Below, in pieces: positions 45,124 through 54,761 of a stretch of DNA of 64,000 nucleotides. Position numbers and translations under genes: made by a program. The notes under the pieces were generated by a model. It searched no databases. It had not been told where the DNA came from and saw only the letters and a program-made list of their open reading frames with translations. The DNA is from JBKQVT01 sp963804825 (lineage in GTDB: Bacteria > Planctomycetota > Planctomycetia > Pirellulales > Thermoguttaceae). The stretch is from assembly GCA_963804825.1 (NCBI GenBank), contig CAWDRV010000005.1:1-64000 (forward strand), written 5' to 3'. How positions within the stretch are numbered: position 1 is the stretch's first letter; every line of letters starts with the position of its first letter.

Positions 45124-47886
45124 TCAGGCACAGCCACGTTCCTGACGGCGGCCTGGCTGCGTCTTTGCGTCGTCCTCCACGTCGGATTCTTCCTCCAGTT
45201 CGTCCTCCTCTTCTTCGTCCTCCTCTTCGTCTTCCTCGCCTTCCTCCTCGTCCTCTTCCATGTCCTCGTCCTGTTCCTCGTCGGGGTCCTCGGCCTCCTC
45301 GGAGTCGTCTTCTTCGTCCGAGTCTTCTTCGTCGAAATGGTCGTCGTCCGGCGCGGCGTCGTCGTCGAACGGCGCATGGTCGGCCTCGGCATGGCGCGAG
45401 GCCGAAGCGGCGGCGGCCGGTTCCCCCGGCGGGTCGTCCTGCGGCGGCGAGAGGAGGATGCGGTTGCTGTGTCGCGGCGCGGGGCCGGCGGGCTGGGCCG
45501 ACGACGTTTGGCCGTTCATGTCTTGCCATTGCTCCAGCGTGAGGAGGATTTCGCGGGCTTGCGAGCCGTTGTACGGCCCGACGATTCCGTCCTCGGCCAT
45601 GTAGTCGATCAGGCGGGCGGCCCGCCCGTAGCCGATGCCCAGCGCCCGCTGCAAGAGCGACACGCTGCCGCGGCCCTCGCGGATCACCACGTCGATGGCG
45701 GCCTCGTAGAGTTCATCGCGGCTGCTGAGCATCTGTTGTCCCTCGGCGCCGCCCTGGGTCAACTTCAACTGGACCAATTCCTTGACGAACTGCGGCTCGC
45801 TGGTGGCCACGGCCTCGATGACGCGGTTGATCTCGTCGTCGCAGAGATAAGTTCCCTGGCCGCGCAGCAGCGTGCTGGTGCCGGGCCAGAGGAACAGCAG
45901 GTCGCCGTTGCCCAGCAGCTTGTCGGCCCCCATCTCGTCGAGCACGACGCGGCTGTCCGTGCGGCTGGCCACCTGGAAGGAAATCCGCGCCGGCAGGTTC
46001 GACTTGATCAGGCCGGTGATGACGTTGACGGTGGGTTTCTGCGTGGCCAGCACGAGGTGGATTCCGACCGCCCGGCTCTTCTGGGCCAGCCGGATGATGT
46101 GCTGCTCGACTTCCTTGGCGGCGGTCATCATCAGGTCGGCCAACTCGTCGGCCACGATGACGACGTAGGGCATGTGGGTCGGAATCTGCCGCCGCTGGTC
46201 GTCGTCCTCCGGCCTGATCCGCTCCATCAATTCTTCTTCGCCGAGCTGGTTGTAGACGCTGATGTGGCGGACTCCGGCCCGGGCCAGCAAGTGGTAGCGC
46301 TCCTCCATCTTCTCGACCGCCCAGGCAAGGATCGCCTCGGCCTTCCGCATGTCGGTCACGACGGGGTGCATGAGGTGCGGCAGGCACTTGTAGGGGCTGA
46401 GCTCGACCATCTTCGGATCGATCAGCAGCAGCCGGACTTCGTCGGGCCGCCGCGTCATGAGCATCGAAACGATGATCGAGTTCAGGCAGACGCTCTTGCC
46501 CGTGCCCGTCCGGCCGGCGATGAGCAGGTGCGGCAGCGTGGCCAGGTCGACGACCATCGGGTTGCCCGAAACGTCCTTGCCCAGGAAAATGGGGATGCGC
46601 ATCTTCTGCGTCTTGCCGTCGGTCTCTTCCATGACCTCGCGGAGGCGGACGATCTGGCGCTCGCTGTTGGGCACCTCGACGCCGACGGTGTTCTTGCCGG
46701 GAAGCGGCGCGACGATACGCACGCTCGGCACCCGCAACGCCACCGCCAGGTCGTCGGACAGCCCGGTGATCTTGCTCAATCGCAGGCCGGCCTCCAACTC
46801 CACCTCGTATTGGGCGATCACCGGACCGGTCTGGATTTCCACCACGCGGACGTGGAAGCCGAAATCGAGGAACGTCTTCTCCAGGATTTTCGCCTTGCGG
46901 CGGACCTCCTTCTCCTGCTCCTCGAAGCAGAACGTTTCGCCGGGCAACAACAGGTCGATGCTCGGAAGCTCGTAGTCGGACGTGTCGCCGGCGTCGTCGG
47001 CAGCGGATTGCAGGTCTTTCAGGACCTCTTCCGGCGGCGGTTTGCGCGGCCCCCCCATCCGCAATAACGAGGCCAGCGGCTTCCGGCCGCTGCTCGGCCG
47101 GGCGTCGGACGGCGCTTCGCCCGCCTCTTTAGCCTCCGTTGCCTCGACCGTTTCTTCTTCCCCTTCCTCGTTCACGTCTTCGGCATCCTCTTCGTCTTCC
47201 TCGTCATCGACGGCGGGACGGCCGGAGATGCGGACCGACACGGACGCTTGCGACCCGTCTTCCTCGTAGCCGTCCAGGTCGGAACGTCGCCGGTTGATCT
47301 TCTGCGCGTAGGCGGCGCCGACCTGCAACACTCCGCGGCCGAAGTTCTTGGTGGGCTTGCCGACGATCCACGCGAAGATGCGCACCAGCACGTAATCGGT
47401 CGAGAGCAGCAGGCCGCCGAGAATCAGGCTGACGGTCAGGATGTAGGCCCCGACGCTGGCGAAGTTCATTTCCAACAGTCCGCGGCCGGCGGCGCCCAAG
47501 TAACCGCCCGATCCGATCACGGGCCCGGGCGAAAGCTGCGGGGCGGCCAGCGCGACCAGCGTGGTCAGTCCGACCAGCGACAACAGCCAGCCGGCCAGCC
47601 GTAGGATGGGCTGGCCCACCTCGCGGCGCGCCAACAGCACGGCATCCAGCGCGGCCAGCGAGACGAGCAGGTAATAGGCCCCCAGCCCCAACGCGCTGAA
47701 CAACACCCGGCTCACCAGCGCCCCGGACCGGCCGCAGGCGTTGAGCACTTCCGCCCGCTCGGGAAAGACCAGTTTGCTGGGCGGATCGGCCGGATCGTAG
47801 CTCAGCAGCGAGGCCGCCAGGAAGACGACCAGGGCCAAGAGCCCCAGTGCCAGCAGATCCATTTTGAGATTGCGCTGTTCGGGCAT
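45124..47886 (-). CDS. ftsK: FtsK/SpoIIIE DNA translocase with acidic tail
   Basis: Pumps chromosomal DNA at the septum and helps resolve dimers. 920 residues. Four N-terminal transmembrane helices lie within about 1-180 (LLALGLLALVVFLAASLLSY first). Next comes an acidic linker (DDEEDEEDAEDVNEEGEEE). The motor follows: alpha domain VVEIQTGPVIAQYEVEL, Walker A IAGRTGTGKSVCLN, Walker B VVIVADELADLM. The gamma winged helix is at about 730-790 (LLQRALGIGYGRAARLIDYM). Unlike most FtsK proteins it does not end there: about 120 more residues include roughly 75 that are almost all Asp/Glu. The next 500 bp upstream hold its promoter region and repeats. Confidence 0.93.
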   Translation of the reverse strand: MPEQRNLKMDLLALGLLALVVFLAASLLSYDPADPPSKLVFPERAEVLNACGRSGALVSRVLFSALGLGAYYLLVSLAALDAVLLARREVGQPILRLAGWLLSLVGLTTLVALAAPQLSPGPVIGSGGYLGAAGRGLLEMNFASVGAYILTVSLILGGLLLSTDYVLVRIFAWIVGKPTKNFGRGVLQVGAAYAQKINRRRSDLDGYEEDGSQASVSVRISGRPAVDDEEDEEDAEDVNEEGEEETVEATEAKEAGEAPSDARPSSGRKPLASLLRMGGPRKPPPEEVLKDLQSAADDAGDTSDYELPSIDLLLPGETFCFEEQEKEVRRKAKILEKTFLDFGFHVRVVEIQTGPVIAQYEVELEAGLRLSKITGLSDDLAVALRVPSVRIVAPLPGKNTVGVEVPNSERQIVRLREVMEETDGKTQKMRIPIFLGKDVSGNPMVVDLATLPHLLIAGRTGTGKSVCLNSIIVSMLMTRRPDEVRLLLIDPKMVELSPYKCLPHLMHPVVTDMRKAEAILAWAVEKMEERYHLLARAGVRHISVYNQLGEEELMERIRPEDDDQRRQIPTHMPYVVIVADELADLMMTAAKEVEQHIIRLAQKSRAVGIHLVLATQKPTVNVITGLIKSNLPARISFQVASRTDSRVVLDEMGADKLLGNGDLLFLWPGTSTLLRGQGTYLCDDEINRVIEAVATSEPQFVKELVQLKLTQGGAEGQQMLSSRDELYEAAIDVVIREGRGSVSLLQRALGIGYGRAARLIDYMAEDGIVGPYNGSQAREILLTLEQWQDMNGQTSSAQPAGPAPRHSNRILLSPPQDDPPGEPAAAASASRHAEADHAPFDDDAAPDDDHFDEEDSDEEDDSEEAEDPDEEQDEDMEEDEEEGEEDEEEDEEEEDELEEESDVEDDAKTQPGRRQERGCA

Positions 47887-48401
47887 GAGATCGCGCGATG
47901 CAACGTGTTGCGGATTCCCGTTGCGCGTTCACGCGCAAGCGGAAGGGCCTTGGGCGCGTCCTTGCCCGAGCATGTTCCTGCTTCGTCGTCACAACTATCG
48001 GCCACATCGGCAGTTGCCGACCAGTCGGAAGCAATGCGGCCGACTTGTTTACCCCCGGTGCGCTTCGAGAAATCCCGGCGTGCCGCCTACAACCGACAGT
48101 ATAGGACCGCGGCGATTGCGCATGGCGCGGCCGGATGGGTTTTTCATGCCAAGGAATGACAGAACCGCGGATCGTGCGAAAAGCATCGGTCCCGCGGAAA
48201 ATGCCGGACGGGGTGGTTGACGCTATTCCAGCGGCATCGGGGTAGGTCAGGCACTCTGTGCCTGACACTTCGCCCGGATGGCGAGAACGCTACCGCAAAA
48301 ATGCCTGAGTGAGTGGCTCGCCCAACAGTCGTCAGGCACGGAGTGCCTGACCTACCGGCTGATCGACACTCATGGTAGCAATCAGCGAAGATGAGCGAAA
48401 A
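47887..48401. other. Gap between ftsK and truB with a long inverted repeat
   Basis: No gene is visible. 48241-48266 (GGTAGGTCAGGCACTCTGTG onward) is nearly the exact reverse complement of 48331-48356 (GTCAGGCACGGAGTGCCTGA then CCTACC). Each arm also folds on itself (CAGGCACTCTGTGCCTG). The loop is about 64 nt. It is probably a dispersed repeat, and it may end truB transcription. Confidence 0.65.
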
Positions 48402-49283
48402 TTAGTGTTCCCCTGTACCGAGCGGCAGATTCCGCAGTGGACGCAGCGTGCCGTCGCCGGCCGGACCGAGGATCGCCGCCAATCGGCCGGCAGCGTCCAC
48501 GGCCGCGATCTCCTGCCCGGCCGGCGCATTGTCCTTGCGAATCCTCAGCCCATGCCCGATCCGCACGACCTCTTCCGCCGACAACACGACCACGGGCAGC
48601 ATGGTCACGGCCCGGACGAGCGGCTCCAGCCGTCCGGCGCAACTCTCCGCCGTCAGTTCATGGGGATCGGCCGCCTGCTCGATGAGAAACCCGCCCACGG
48701 CGGTCCGCTCCAGGGCCGACATGACGGCCGCCGTGCCCAGCGATTCGGCCAGGTCGCGCCCGAGCGAGCGAATGTACGTCCCGCCGCTGCACACGACCTC
48801 CAGGACCAACTCCGGATACTCGTAGCGGACGACCGCCAGGCGATGGATCGTCACCTCGCGTGGACTCAGTTCGACCGGATGCCCTTGCCGGGCCAACTGA
48901 TAGGCCCGCCGTCCCCCGACCTTCAGGGCGGAATAGGCCGGCGGGCGTTGCCGGATGCAGCCCACGAACCGCTCGGCCGCGGCGGTCACCTGCTCGGGCG
49001 TCGGCGTCGGCGGGTTCTGCAAAAGTGTCACGTCGCCTTCCAAATCTTCGGTCGGGCTTTGTCGGCCCAGCAGGAACGTGCCCCGATAGCTCTTGGGCAT
49101 GCGTTGCACGTACTGGATCAGCCTTGTTGCCGCGCCCACGCCGACGACCAAGACGCCGGTGGCCAGCGGGTCGAGCGTGCCGGCATGACCGACGCGGTTG
49201 GTGCCCATCAATCGTTCAGTCCGGTCGACGACCTGCCGCGAAGTCATTCCGGCGGGCTTATTGAGATTCAGGAACCCGTGCAT
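48402..49283 (-). CDS. truB: tRNA pseudouridine-55 synthase
   Basis: Makes pseudouridine 55 in the T loop of tRNAs. 293 residues. N-terminal GFLNLNKPAGMTSRQVVD, catalytic Asp in HAGTLDPLATGVL, RRAYQLARQG, and CSGGTYIRSLGRDLAESLG. ATG 49283 (MHGFLNLNKP) is the usual family start; ATG 49292 is in frame and possible. TruB often lies with infB and rbfA, but here it stands next to ftsK and a repeat. Confidence 0.93.
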   Translation of the reverse strand: MHGFLNLNKPAGMTSRQVVDRTERLMGTNRVGHAGTLDPLATGVLVVGVGAATRLIQYVQRMPKSYRGTFLLGRQSPTEDLEGDVTLLQNPPTPTPEQVTAAAERFVGCIRQRPPAYSALKVGGRRAYQLARQGHPVELSPREVTIHRLAVVRYEYPELVLEVVCSGGTYIRSLGRDLAESLGTAAVMSALERTAVGGFLIEQAADPHELTAESCAGRLEPLVRAVTMLPVVVLSAEEVVRIGHGLRIRKDNAPAGQEIAAVDAAGRLAAILGPAGDGTLRPLRNLPLGTGEH

Positions 49284-49310
49284 GGATGGCACTTGTTACG
49301 TTCGATTAGC

Positions 49311-49394
49311 GGTAGGGTGGGTCGAGCGCAGCGAGCCCCACGATCAGCTTTTCGCGGATTTTTGGTGGGGTGCGCTGCGTTCGACCCAGCCTAT
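49311..49394. repeat. Inverted repeat of the GGGTCGAGCG family
   Basis: GGTAGGGTGGGTCGAGCGCA and the following GCGAGCCCCAC pair with GTGGGGTGCGCTGCGTTCGA and CCCAGCC. A related copy occurs at about 11831-11890 in the 3' end of galM. It lies between the starts of truB and the stop of the nuclease gene. Confidence 0.65.
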
Positions 49395-49402
49395 GGGTCT
49401 CG

Positions 49403-50341
49403 TCAGGGTTGTGGTTGAGTACGGGCGGCCAAAATCTCATCCCATAAATCAATCTGTCCCATAATCAGCTTCGGCAGCGAATCCTCATCAATCAAGGCAC
49501 AGCGGACACTGCTGGCGATATTCTTACCGCCAGAAGTAAAACGGCTATTTGTGATGACGGCGCATGCCTCGCATTTGTAGTAGGCCATACCGGTGAAGGC
49601 TTCCTGGATTGCGGTGTTCGGCACGCTGTCAACATAGCCCTTGACCTGGACTGCGATTCGGTGTCCGTCCTTCAACAACACCAGGTCAACACCCTGGTCG
49701 CCTGCGTGCCCAGTTCTCTCAACCGAGTATTGCAGTTCCGAAAAGACCTCGTCGAGGAACTGCTCCAGGTCTCCACCCCGCATCGCCTTCCAGTTTCTAC
49801 TGGCAAGCCGATGGCGGCGATACTGTTGAGATTCTCGGTACTGGCGCTCTGTTTCTGCAGCAGCATGGAGTTCGGCTGTCAATCCAGCAAGTTTTCTGCT
49901 GTATTGATTTCGCTGCAAATCCAATTCCGAAACTCGTTCCCGCAATCTTGGGGTCTTCTCAGCGACCACGGAATCGTGAGGGAGATACATGAGGCAAGCG
50001 AGCGCACCGGCTCCCAGCACCAGACCGAAAAGACTGCCGAGCCATGACATTGTTGCCGCACACGTAATCCCACCGATCACCGTTGCACCAATCAGAATGC
50101 CCGCCGACCGCCAGTCAAAAACTGATGTTGTGGCCCTTCGAACAAAACGCGCAGCACCAAAATACAGGAGCAAGCAACGCAAAAGCCGTTGCTGCCAAGC
50201 GGACTGCCGGCATTGCCGCTTGACGATCAATAGCGACGCTTGCAGGCTATTGACGTTGCTACCCAATTCGTGAAGGCGTGCCCGCGCAGTTTCAGCAGAA
50301 ACAGTTTTTCCCGGCTCCGAGGCATCTCGGTGCGAAGTCAT
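49403..50341 (-). CDS. Membrane-anchored Mrr-type endonuclease
   Basis: 312 residues. After a short N-terminus there are two adjacent transmembrane helices (SAGILIGATVIGGITCAATM and LGSLFGLVLGAGALACLMYL, about residues 75-118). A coiled coil follows (LRERVSELDLQRNQYSRKLA and AELHAAAETERQYRESQQY). The C-terminal nuclease domain (about 180-290) reads WKAMRGGDLEQFLDEVF, GDQGVDLVLLKDG and HRIAVQVKGY, the D...QxK core of Mrr/PD-(D/E)xK enzymes. It probably cuts foreign or modified DNA near the membrane; that is inference. ATG 50341 has AGGAG upstream. Confidence 0.82.
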   Translation of the reverse strand: MTSHRDASEPGKTVSAETARARLHELGSNVNSLQASLLIVKRQCRQSAWQQRLLRCLLLYFGAARFVRRATTSVFDWRSAGILIGATVIGGITCAATMSWLGSLFGLVLGAGALACLMYLPHDSVVAEKTPRLRERVSELDLQRNQYSRKLAGLTAELHAAAETERQYRESQQYRRHRLASRNWKAMRGGDLEQFLDEVFSELQYSVERTGHAGDQGVDLVLLKDGHRIAVQVKGYVDSVPNTAIQEAFTGMAYYKCEACAVITNSRFTSGGKNIASSVRCALIDEDSLPKLIMGQIDLWDEILAARTQPQP

Positions 50342-50353
50342 AGCTCGGCACTC

Positions 50354-50661
50354 CTGCCCGTCAGTGTACTTGCGGCATTTCGCCCCCGTCAAGGTTCCCC
50401 CGCTTGGGGCATGATTGCGATGTGAGCATCACCATTGTCGGTGGAAAGCAGCCGCGAAGCGACGACAGTTAATAGCCAAGGGCGTAAGCCCTTGGGACAT
50501 GATCGACCAGCGGACACATGAGCCCCGCGAGGGGCGACAGTATCGTCGATTTCCCGAGGACTGTCGCCCCGTTGGGGTTTACAACAGGAAGATTGTGACC
50601 ATTCCCAGGGGCTGACGCCCCTGGCTATTGACTGCCGCCCCTTTGGGGCTTTCACAACAAG
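50354..50661. repeat. 308-bp direct repeat, copy 1
   Basis: Matches 51273-51580 over its full 308 bp without a gap, with about one difference in twelve bases. Contains the palindromes AAGGGCGTAAGCCCTT, AGCCCCGCGAGGGGC, CCCAGGGGCTGACGCCCCTG and GCCCCTTTGGGGC. Its end nearest the nuclease gene carries a promoter. Short spurious reading frames in it (for example KAPKGRQSIARGVSPW on the minus strand) are not genes. Confidence 0.9.
50363..50392 (-). promoter_or_regulatory. Repeat-borne promoter for the Mrr-type gene
   Basis: On the minus strand: TTGACG (50392-50387), an 18-nt spacer, TACACT (50368-50363). The start codon is only 22 nt from the -10 box, so the leader would be about 15 nt with the AGGAG ribosome site at its front. 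Confidence 0.6.
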
Positions 50662-50874
50662 AGCGACCCGGCGTCAACGCCGGGCCGAAAACCGCTTCGC
50701 GGAAAGGGGCATGAATGCCCCTGCATGCCGGAAACGCGAAATTACTTGGGTCAAATGGATCACCGTTTCCACCGGGCGCAGCCGGTGGGCGTCTGATTTC
50801 TTCTCCGCGCCGGACGCCGGTTGCCGCGACCAGCCTTCGTTCGGTGCCCCGCTTTTCCAGCAATAGCGTCCCAA

Positions 50875-51219
50875 TCACTTGCCTTTTGCGGGGACGCCCT
50901 TCGGCTCCAACCCCGGCCAAATGTAAAGGCCGGTGTCGTAATTCTCCAGCGGCGCAGGCGACACTACCGGCGGTGCCTCTATAATTTCTGTGCCCGCTGG
51001 CAACTTGTCGCGGTCCATGCCCGGGGAAAGCGGTGGTTGTCTCGAAACCCCAGGCGGCAGCACAGGGCTGGTCTGAAGCTCCGACACCTGCTTTTCCAGG
51101 TCGGCGACTCGCAGTTTCAACAGTCGGACTTCCTCTTGTTGCGCAGGCAAAATGGCCGCGACCGTACAGAAGGCAGCAACAACCGCCAGAATGGCCACGG
51201 CAATGGGTAAACGTGACAC
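50875..51219 (-). CDS. Small exported or membrane-anchored protein
   Basis: 114 residues. An N-terminal hydrophobic segment (AVAILAVVAAFCTVAAILPA, about residues 7-26) is followed by a short coiled coil (QQEEVRLLKLRVADLEKQVS) and a Pro-rich tail. The start is GTG at 51219 with AAGGAGAGG at good spacing. No family recognised. The coiled coil next to a membrane anchor mirrors the layout of the adjacent nuclease, and both genes stand behind a copy of the same repeat. The 213 bp between this gene and repeat copy 1 shows nothing else. Confidence 0.7.
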   Translation of the reverse strand: MSRLPIAVAILAVVAAFCTVAAILPAQQEEVRLLKLRVADLEKQVSELQTSPVLPPGVSRQPPLSPGMDRDKLPAGTEIIEAPPVVSPAPLENYDTGLYIWPGLEPKGVPAKGK

Positions 51220-51272
51220 GGCATCCTCTCCTTTCGGCGTTGGCCAAAGGTTAGGCTTGCGGACGCCCCGGT

Positions 51273-51580
51273 CTGCCCGTCAGTGTACCTGCGGTGTTTC
51301 GTCCCCGTCAAGGTTCCCCCGCTTGGGGCATTGTTGCGGTGTGGACACCGCGATTGTCGGCGAAAAGCAGCCGCGAAGCGGCGACAGTTAATAGCCAAGG
51401 GCGTAAGCCCTTCGGACATGATCGACCAGCAGACGCATGAGCCCCGCGAGGGGCGACAGTATCGCCGATTTCCCGAGGACTGCCGCCCCGTTGGGGCTTA
51501 CAACAGGAAGATTGTGACCATTCCCAGGGGCTGACGCCCCTGGCTATTGACTGCCGCCCCTTCGGGGCTTTCGCAACAAG
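51273..51580. repeat. 308-bp direct repeat, copy 2
   Basis: Second full copy of the repeat at 50354. It stands in front of the 114-residue gene exactly as copy 1 stands in front of the nuclease gene, in the same orientation. Confidence 0.9.
51282..51311 (-). promoter_or_regulatory. Repeat-borne promoter for the small exported protein
   Basis: On the minus strand: TTGACG (51311-51306), an 18-nt spacer, TACACT (51287-51282), with the same hexamers and spacing as in copy 1 although the spacer bases differ. Leader of about 55 nt to the GTG start. Confidence 0.6.
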
Positions 51581-51601
51581 GCGGATAACCATTCAACACG
51601 A

Positions 51602-51673
51602 GAATGGCGACGATTCCCAGGGGCTGACGCCCCTGGCTATTGACTGCCGCCCCTTTGGGGCTTTCACAACAAG
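51602..51673. repeat. Partial third copy of the repeat
   Basis: Repeats the last 70 or so bases of the 308-bp unit (CCCAGGGGCTGACGCCCCTG, then GCCCCTTTGGGGC) directly after copy 2, without the promoter end. Confidence 0.85.
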
Positions 51674-51743
51674 ATCGCCCCCGCAGCCCGCCTCGTGCAC
51701 GCGGCCCCTTTTGATCGACCCGCCGCCGGGTTAAGATGAACAG

Positions 51744-53586
51744 ATGCAGATCGAGCGGCTTGGCCCCTACAAAATCGGCTATAAACTCGGCCGTGGCGGC
51801 ATGGGAACCGTCTACGAGGCGGTCCACCTCGAAACGGGCGAGCCGGCGGCCGTCAAACTCCTCTCCGAGGCGCTGGCGCACGAGCCCGATTTCCGTCACC
51901 GCTTCGAGGCCGAAATCGAGACGCTCCGCAAGCTCAACCATCCGCACATCGTCCGCCTGTTCGGCTTCGGCGAAGAGGGCGAACACCTGTTCTACGCCAT
52001 GGAACTGGTGGCCGGCAGCAGCCTGGAAAAGGAACTGGCCCGCGGCCGGGCCTTCTCCTGGCGCGAGACGCTGCGGATCGGCATCGACCTTGCCCGGGCG
52101 CTGCGCCACGCCCACGACCGCGGCGTCATCCATCGCGACATCAAGCCGAGCAACCTGCTGTTGACGGCCGATGAGGAAGTGAAGCTTTCCGATTTTGGCA
52201 TCGCCCGGCTGTTCGGCAGTCACGGGCATACGATGGTGGGGAGCGTGCTGGGGACCGCCGAGTTCATGTCGCCCGAGCAGGCCGACGGCCGGCCGGTCAG
52301 TCCGCGGTCGGACCTTTACAGCCTGGGCGTGGTGCTCTACGTGCTGTTGACGCGGCGGCCGTTGTTCCGCGGCAAGTCGGTCCCCGAAATCCTCTTGAAG
52401 CAGCGGACCGAGCCGCCGACGCCCGTGGGCGAACTGGCCCCCGACGTGCCCGGCGAATTGCAGCACATCGTCATGCAACTTCTGGCGAAGGACCCCGAGC
52501 AGCGGATTCCGACGGCCGAGGCGCTGTTGCGGCGATTGGAGGCGTTGGATCGTGGGTTGCCGGCGGGGACGATTGCGGATGAATCTGGTCAATCCGCGCC
52601 GGACCGAGCAGTCCCGGCGGCGGAGGAGTTGGCGCCGACGTTGATGACGGAGAATCTGCCGGCAGTTCCGCCGGTCGGCGGCAATCCCGCGGCCGCGGAG
52701 GAGAAACCCACGGAAATCGAGGCCACGGCGGCGTTGCCGCAGCCGCCGTTGTCGCCGTATCCGGAGGCTAACGCCTCCGGCTCATTGTCGTCACCGTCGG
52801 CGGCAAAGCCGATCAAACCGGCCGGGCGTTTTACGCCCGTCGGTAAGGAAGAACTTGACCGGGCGGAATCGAGCCCAGCAAGACCGCCCATCATTCTCGC
52901 TTCAGACGGTGATCCTGGCGGTCAGCCTGGCGGCCGTTGCGGCGTCGATCGTGTATTTTCTGCAACCGCCCAGCCGCGAGGGCTTGTTCCAGCGGATTGA
53001 AGCGAGGGCCCCTCTGAATGATCCCGAGGCGCTGCGACAGGTGACCGACGAAATCATTTCGTTTCTCACGCGGTTTCCCGACGACCCGCGCTGCGTGCAA
53101 CTCCGCGTGCAACTCCGTCATAATCAGGAGGAAATCGAGTTGGAGCGCTTGCAGCGGAAGTTCGACCTGCGGACGAAGGGCTTGGGGGCCGCCGAGTCGC
53201 TGTTGCCGGTGGAGCAGGCGTATCTCGACGCGTTGAACTACGCGCGGCTCGACCCGGAGCGCGGGATGCAGAAGCTCCAGGCCCTGATCGACCTGTACGG
53301 CGATCACGCGGACCGTGCCGATTCGGCGGCGCAGTGCTTGGAGCTTGCCCGACGGCAGCTTGCCAAGCTCAAGGAGCAATTCAATACCCCGGCGGGCGAT
53401 CGTCTGAAATTGCTCTTGCGGCGGCTGGACGAGGCAGACAAGCTGCGCGAAACGGACCCGGAGCGGGCCAATGCGATGTACCACGCCGTGATCGAGCTCT
53501 ATGACCGGAAGCCCTGGGCCGCCGAGGCGGTCGGCCGCGCCCTGAAGGAAGGCGGAGGGCGGAAGGCGGAGGGCGGAAGGCGGTGA
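51744..53586 (+). CDS. Transmembrane Ser/Thr protein kinase (one frameshift)
   Basis: About 613 residues. The N-terminal PknB-type kinase domain (about 8-270) has LGRGGMGTVYEA, invariant Lys in AAVKLL, catalytic loop IHRDIKPSN, DFG as LSDFGIARL and FMSPEQADG. A Pro/Ala-rich juxtamembrane linker follows. The frame changes near 52890, consistent with one extra base, and then reaches the transmembrane helix VILAVSLAAVAASIVYFL and about 200 extracytoplasmic helical residues (LQRKFDLRTKGLGAAESLLP). In the linker, residues PEANASG are encoded by a 20-bp palindrome also found at 42408. The signal sensed is unknown. Confidence 0.88.
52761..52780. repeat. 20-bp palindrome inside the kinase gene
   Basis: CCGGAGGCTAACGCCTCCGG, identical to the palindrome at the cimA stop (42408-42427). 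Read in frame within the kinase linker. Confidence 0.9.
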
Positions 53587-53698
53587 GCCGGCGGCGTCGC
53601 TTGCGAAACCGCAAGCGAATAAGGGGCCTTCCGGCAAGAACATGTTGGAAGGCGCACTGGAAACCGAGAGACTTGCTGCATAAAAGGGAGAATCACGC

Positions 53699-54719
53699 AT
53701 GGCGCCCGACAGAACCCACGGCTCACAATCAAGGATTTCCCACCACGCGGCTGCGGCGGCTGCGCTATCAACCGGCGGTCCGCCGACTGGTGCAGGAAAC
53801 CCGGCTCAGTGCGGCCAATTTCGTCCTGCCGCTGTTCGTCCGGCCGGGCCGCCAAGTCCGCAACGAGGTGTCGGCCATGCCGGGCAACTTTCAACTGTCG
53901 CCCGATCTGCTCGTCGAGGAACTCCGCGCGGCGGCCGACCTGGGACTCGGCGGCGTCCTCCTGTTCGGCATCCCGGCGGAAAAGGACGCCACGGGCAGCG
54001 ACGCGGTGAGCGACTCGGGCATCATCGCCCAGGCCGTCCGCGCGGCGAAACAGGCCGTGCCCGAGATGCTGATTATCACGGACGTGTGTTTTTGCGAATA
54101 CACGGATCACGGGCATTGCGGGCCGATCGGCCGCGCGACCGGCCGACCGGACGTTGATAACGACGCGACGTTGGAACTTTTGGCCCGGCAGGCGGTGGTT
54201 CACGCCCGGGCCGGTGCCGACATCGTCGCCCCCAGCGGCATGATGGACGGCATGGTGGGGGCGATCCGGGGCGGGCTGGACGCGGCCGGGTTCGGGCACG
54301 TGCCGATTCTGAGTTACGCGGCGAAATACGCGAGCGCTTTTTACGGCCCGTTCCGCGAGGCGGCCGAGAGCGCGCCGCGGTTTGGCGACCGCCGCGGCTA
54401 CCAGATGGACCCCGCGGCGGCGGCCGGCCAGGCGATGCGGGAGATCGAACTCGACCTGGCCGAAGGGGCCGACATGATCATGGTCAAGCCCGCCATGGCC
54501 TACCTGGACATCATCCGGCAAGCCGCCGACCGTTTTCCCGGCGTGCCGCTGGCGGCCTACAACGTGTCGGGCGAGTTCAGCATGATCGAGGCGGCCGCCC
54601 AGCGCGGCTGGCTCGACCAGCGGGCCGCCGCGATGGAGTGTCTCATCGCGATCCGCCGGGCCGGGGCAAGCATCATCTTGACCTATTGGGCGAAGAAGGC
54701 CGCCGGCTGGCTGGCATGA
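53699..54719 (+). CDS. hemB: Delta-aminolevulinic acid dehydratase (one frameshift)
   Basis: Condenses two 5-aminolevulinate to porphobilinogen for haem and cobamide synthesis. About 339 residues. It begins at ATG 53699 behind GGGAG; after about 12 codons the frame changes near 53735, consistent with one extra base, and continues with LRRLRYQPAVRRLVQETRLS. Metal site CFCEYTDHGHCG, Schiff-base Lys region SYAAKYASAFYGPFR, and active-site Lys in MVKPAMAYLDI are intact. The ligand cysteines indicate a zinc-dependent type. Reading from further upstream in the main frame is possible but has no start signal. Confidence 0.92.
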
Positions 54720-54761
54720 TTTCTCGCCTTGGGACGGCAGACCAGGGCCCTTTGCCCAAGC

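Noticed and set aside
45260..45604. A Ser-rich plus-strand frame over the end of ftsK
   Set aside because: Reverse reading of the Asp/Glu codons of the acidic tail.
50389..50655. Minus-strand frame reading KAPKGRQSIARGVSPW, repeated at 51308-51592
   Set aside because: Translation of the 308-bp dispersed repeat; its palindromes explain the sequence and it has no start signal.
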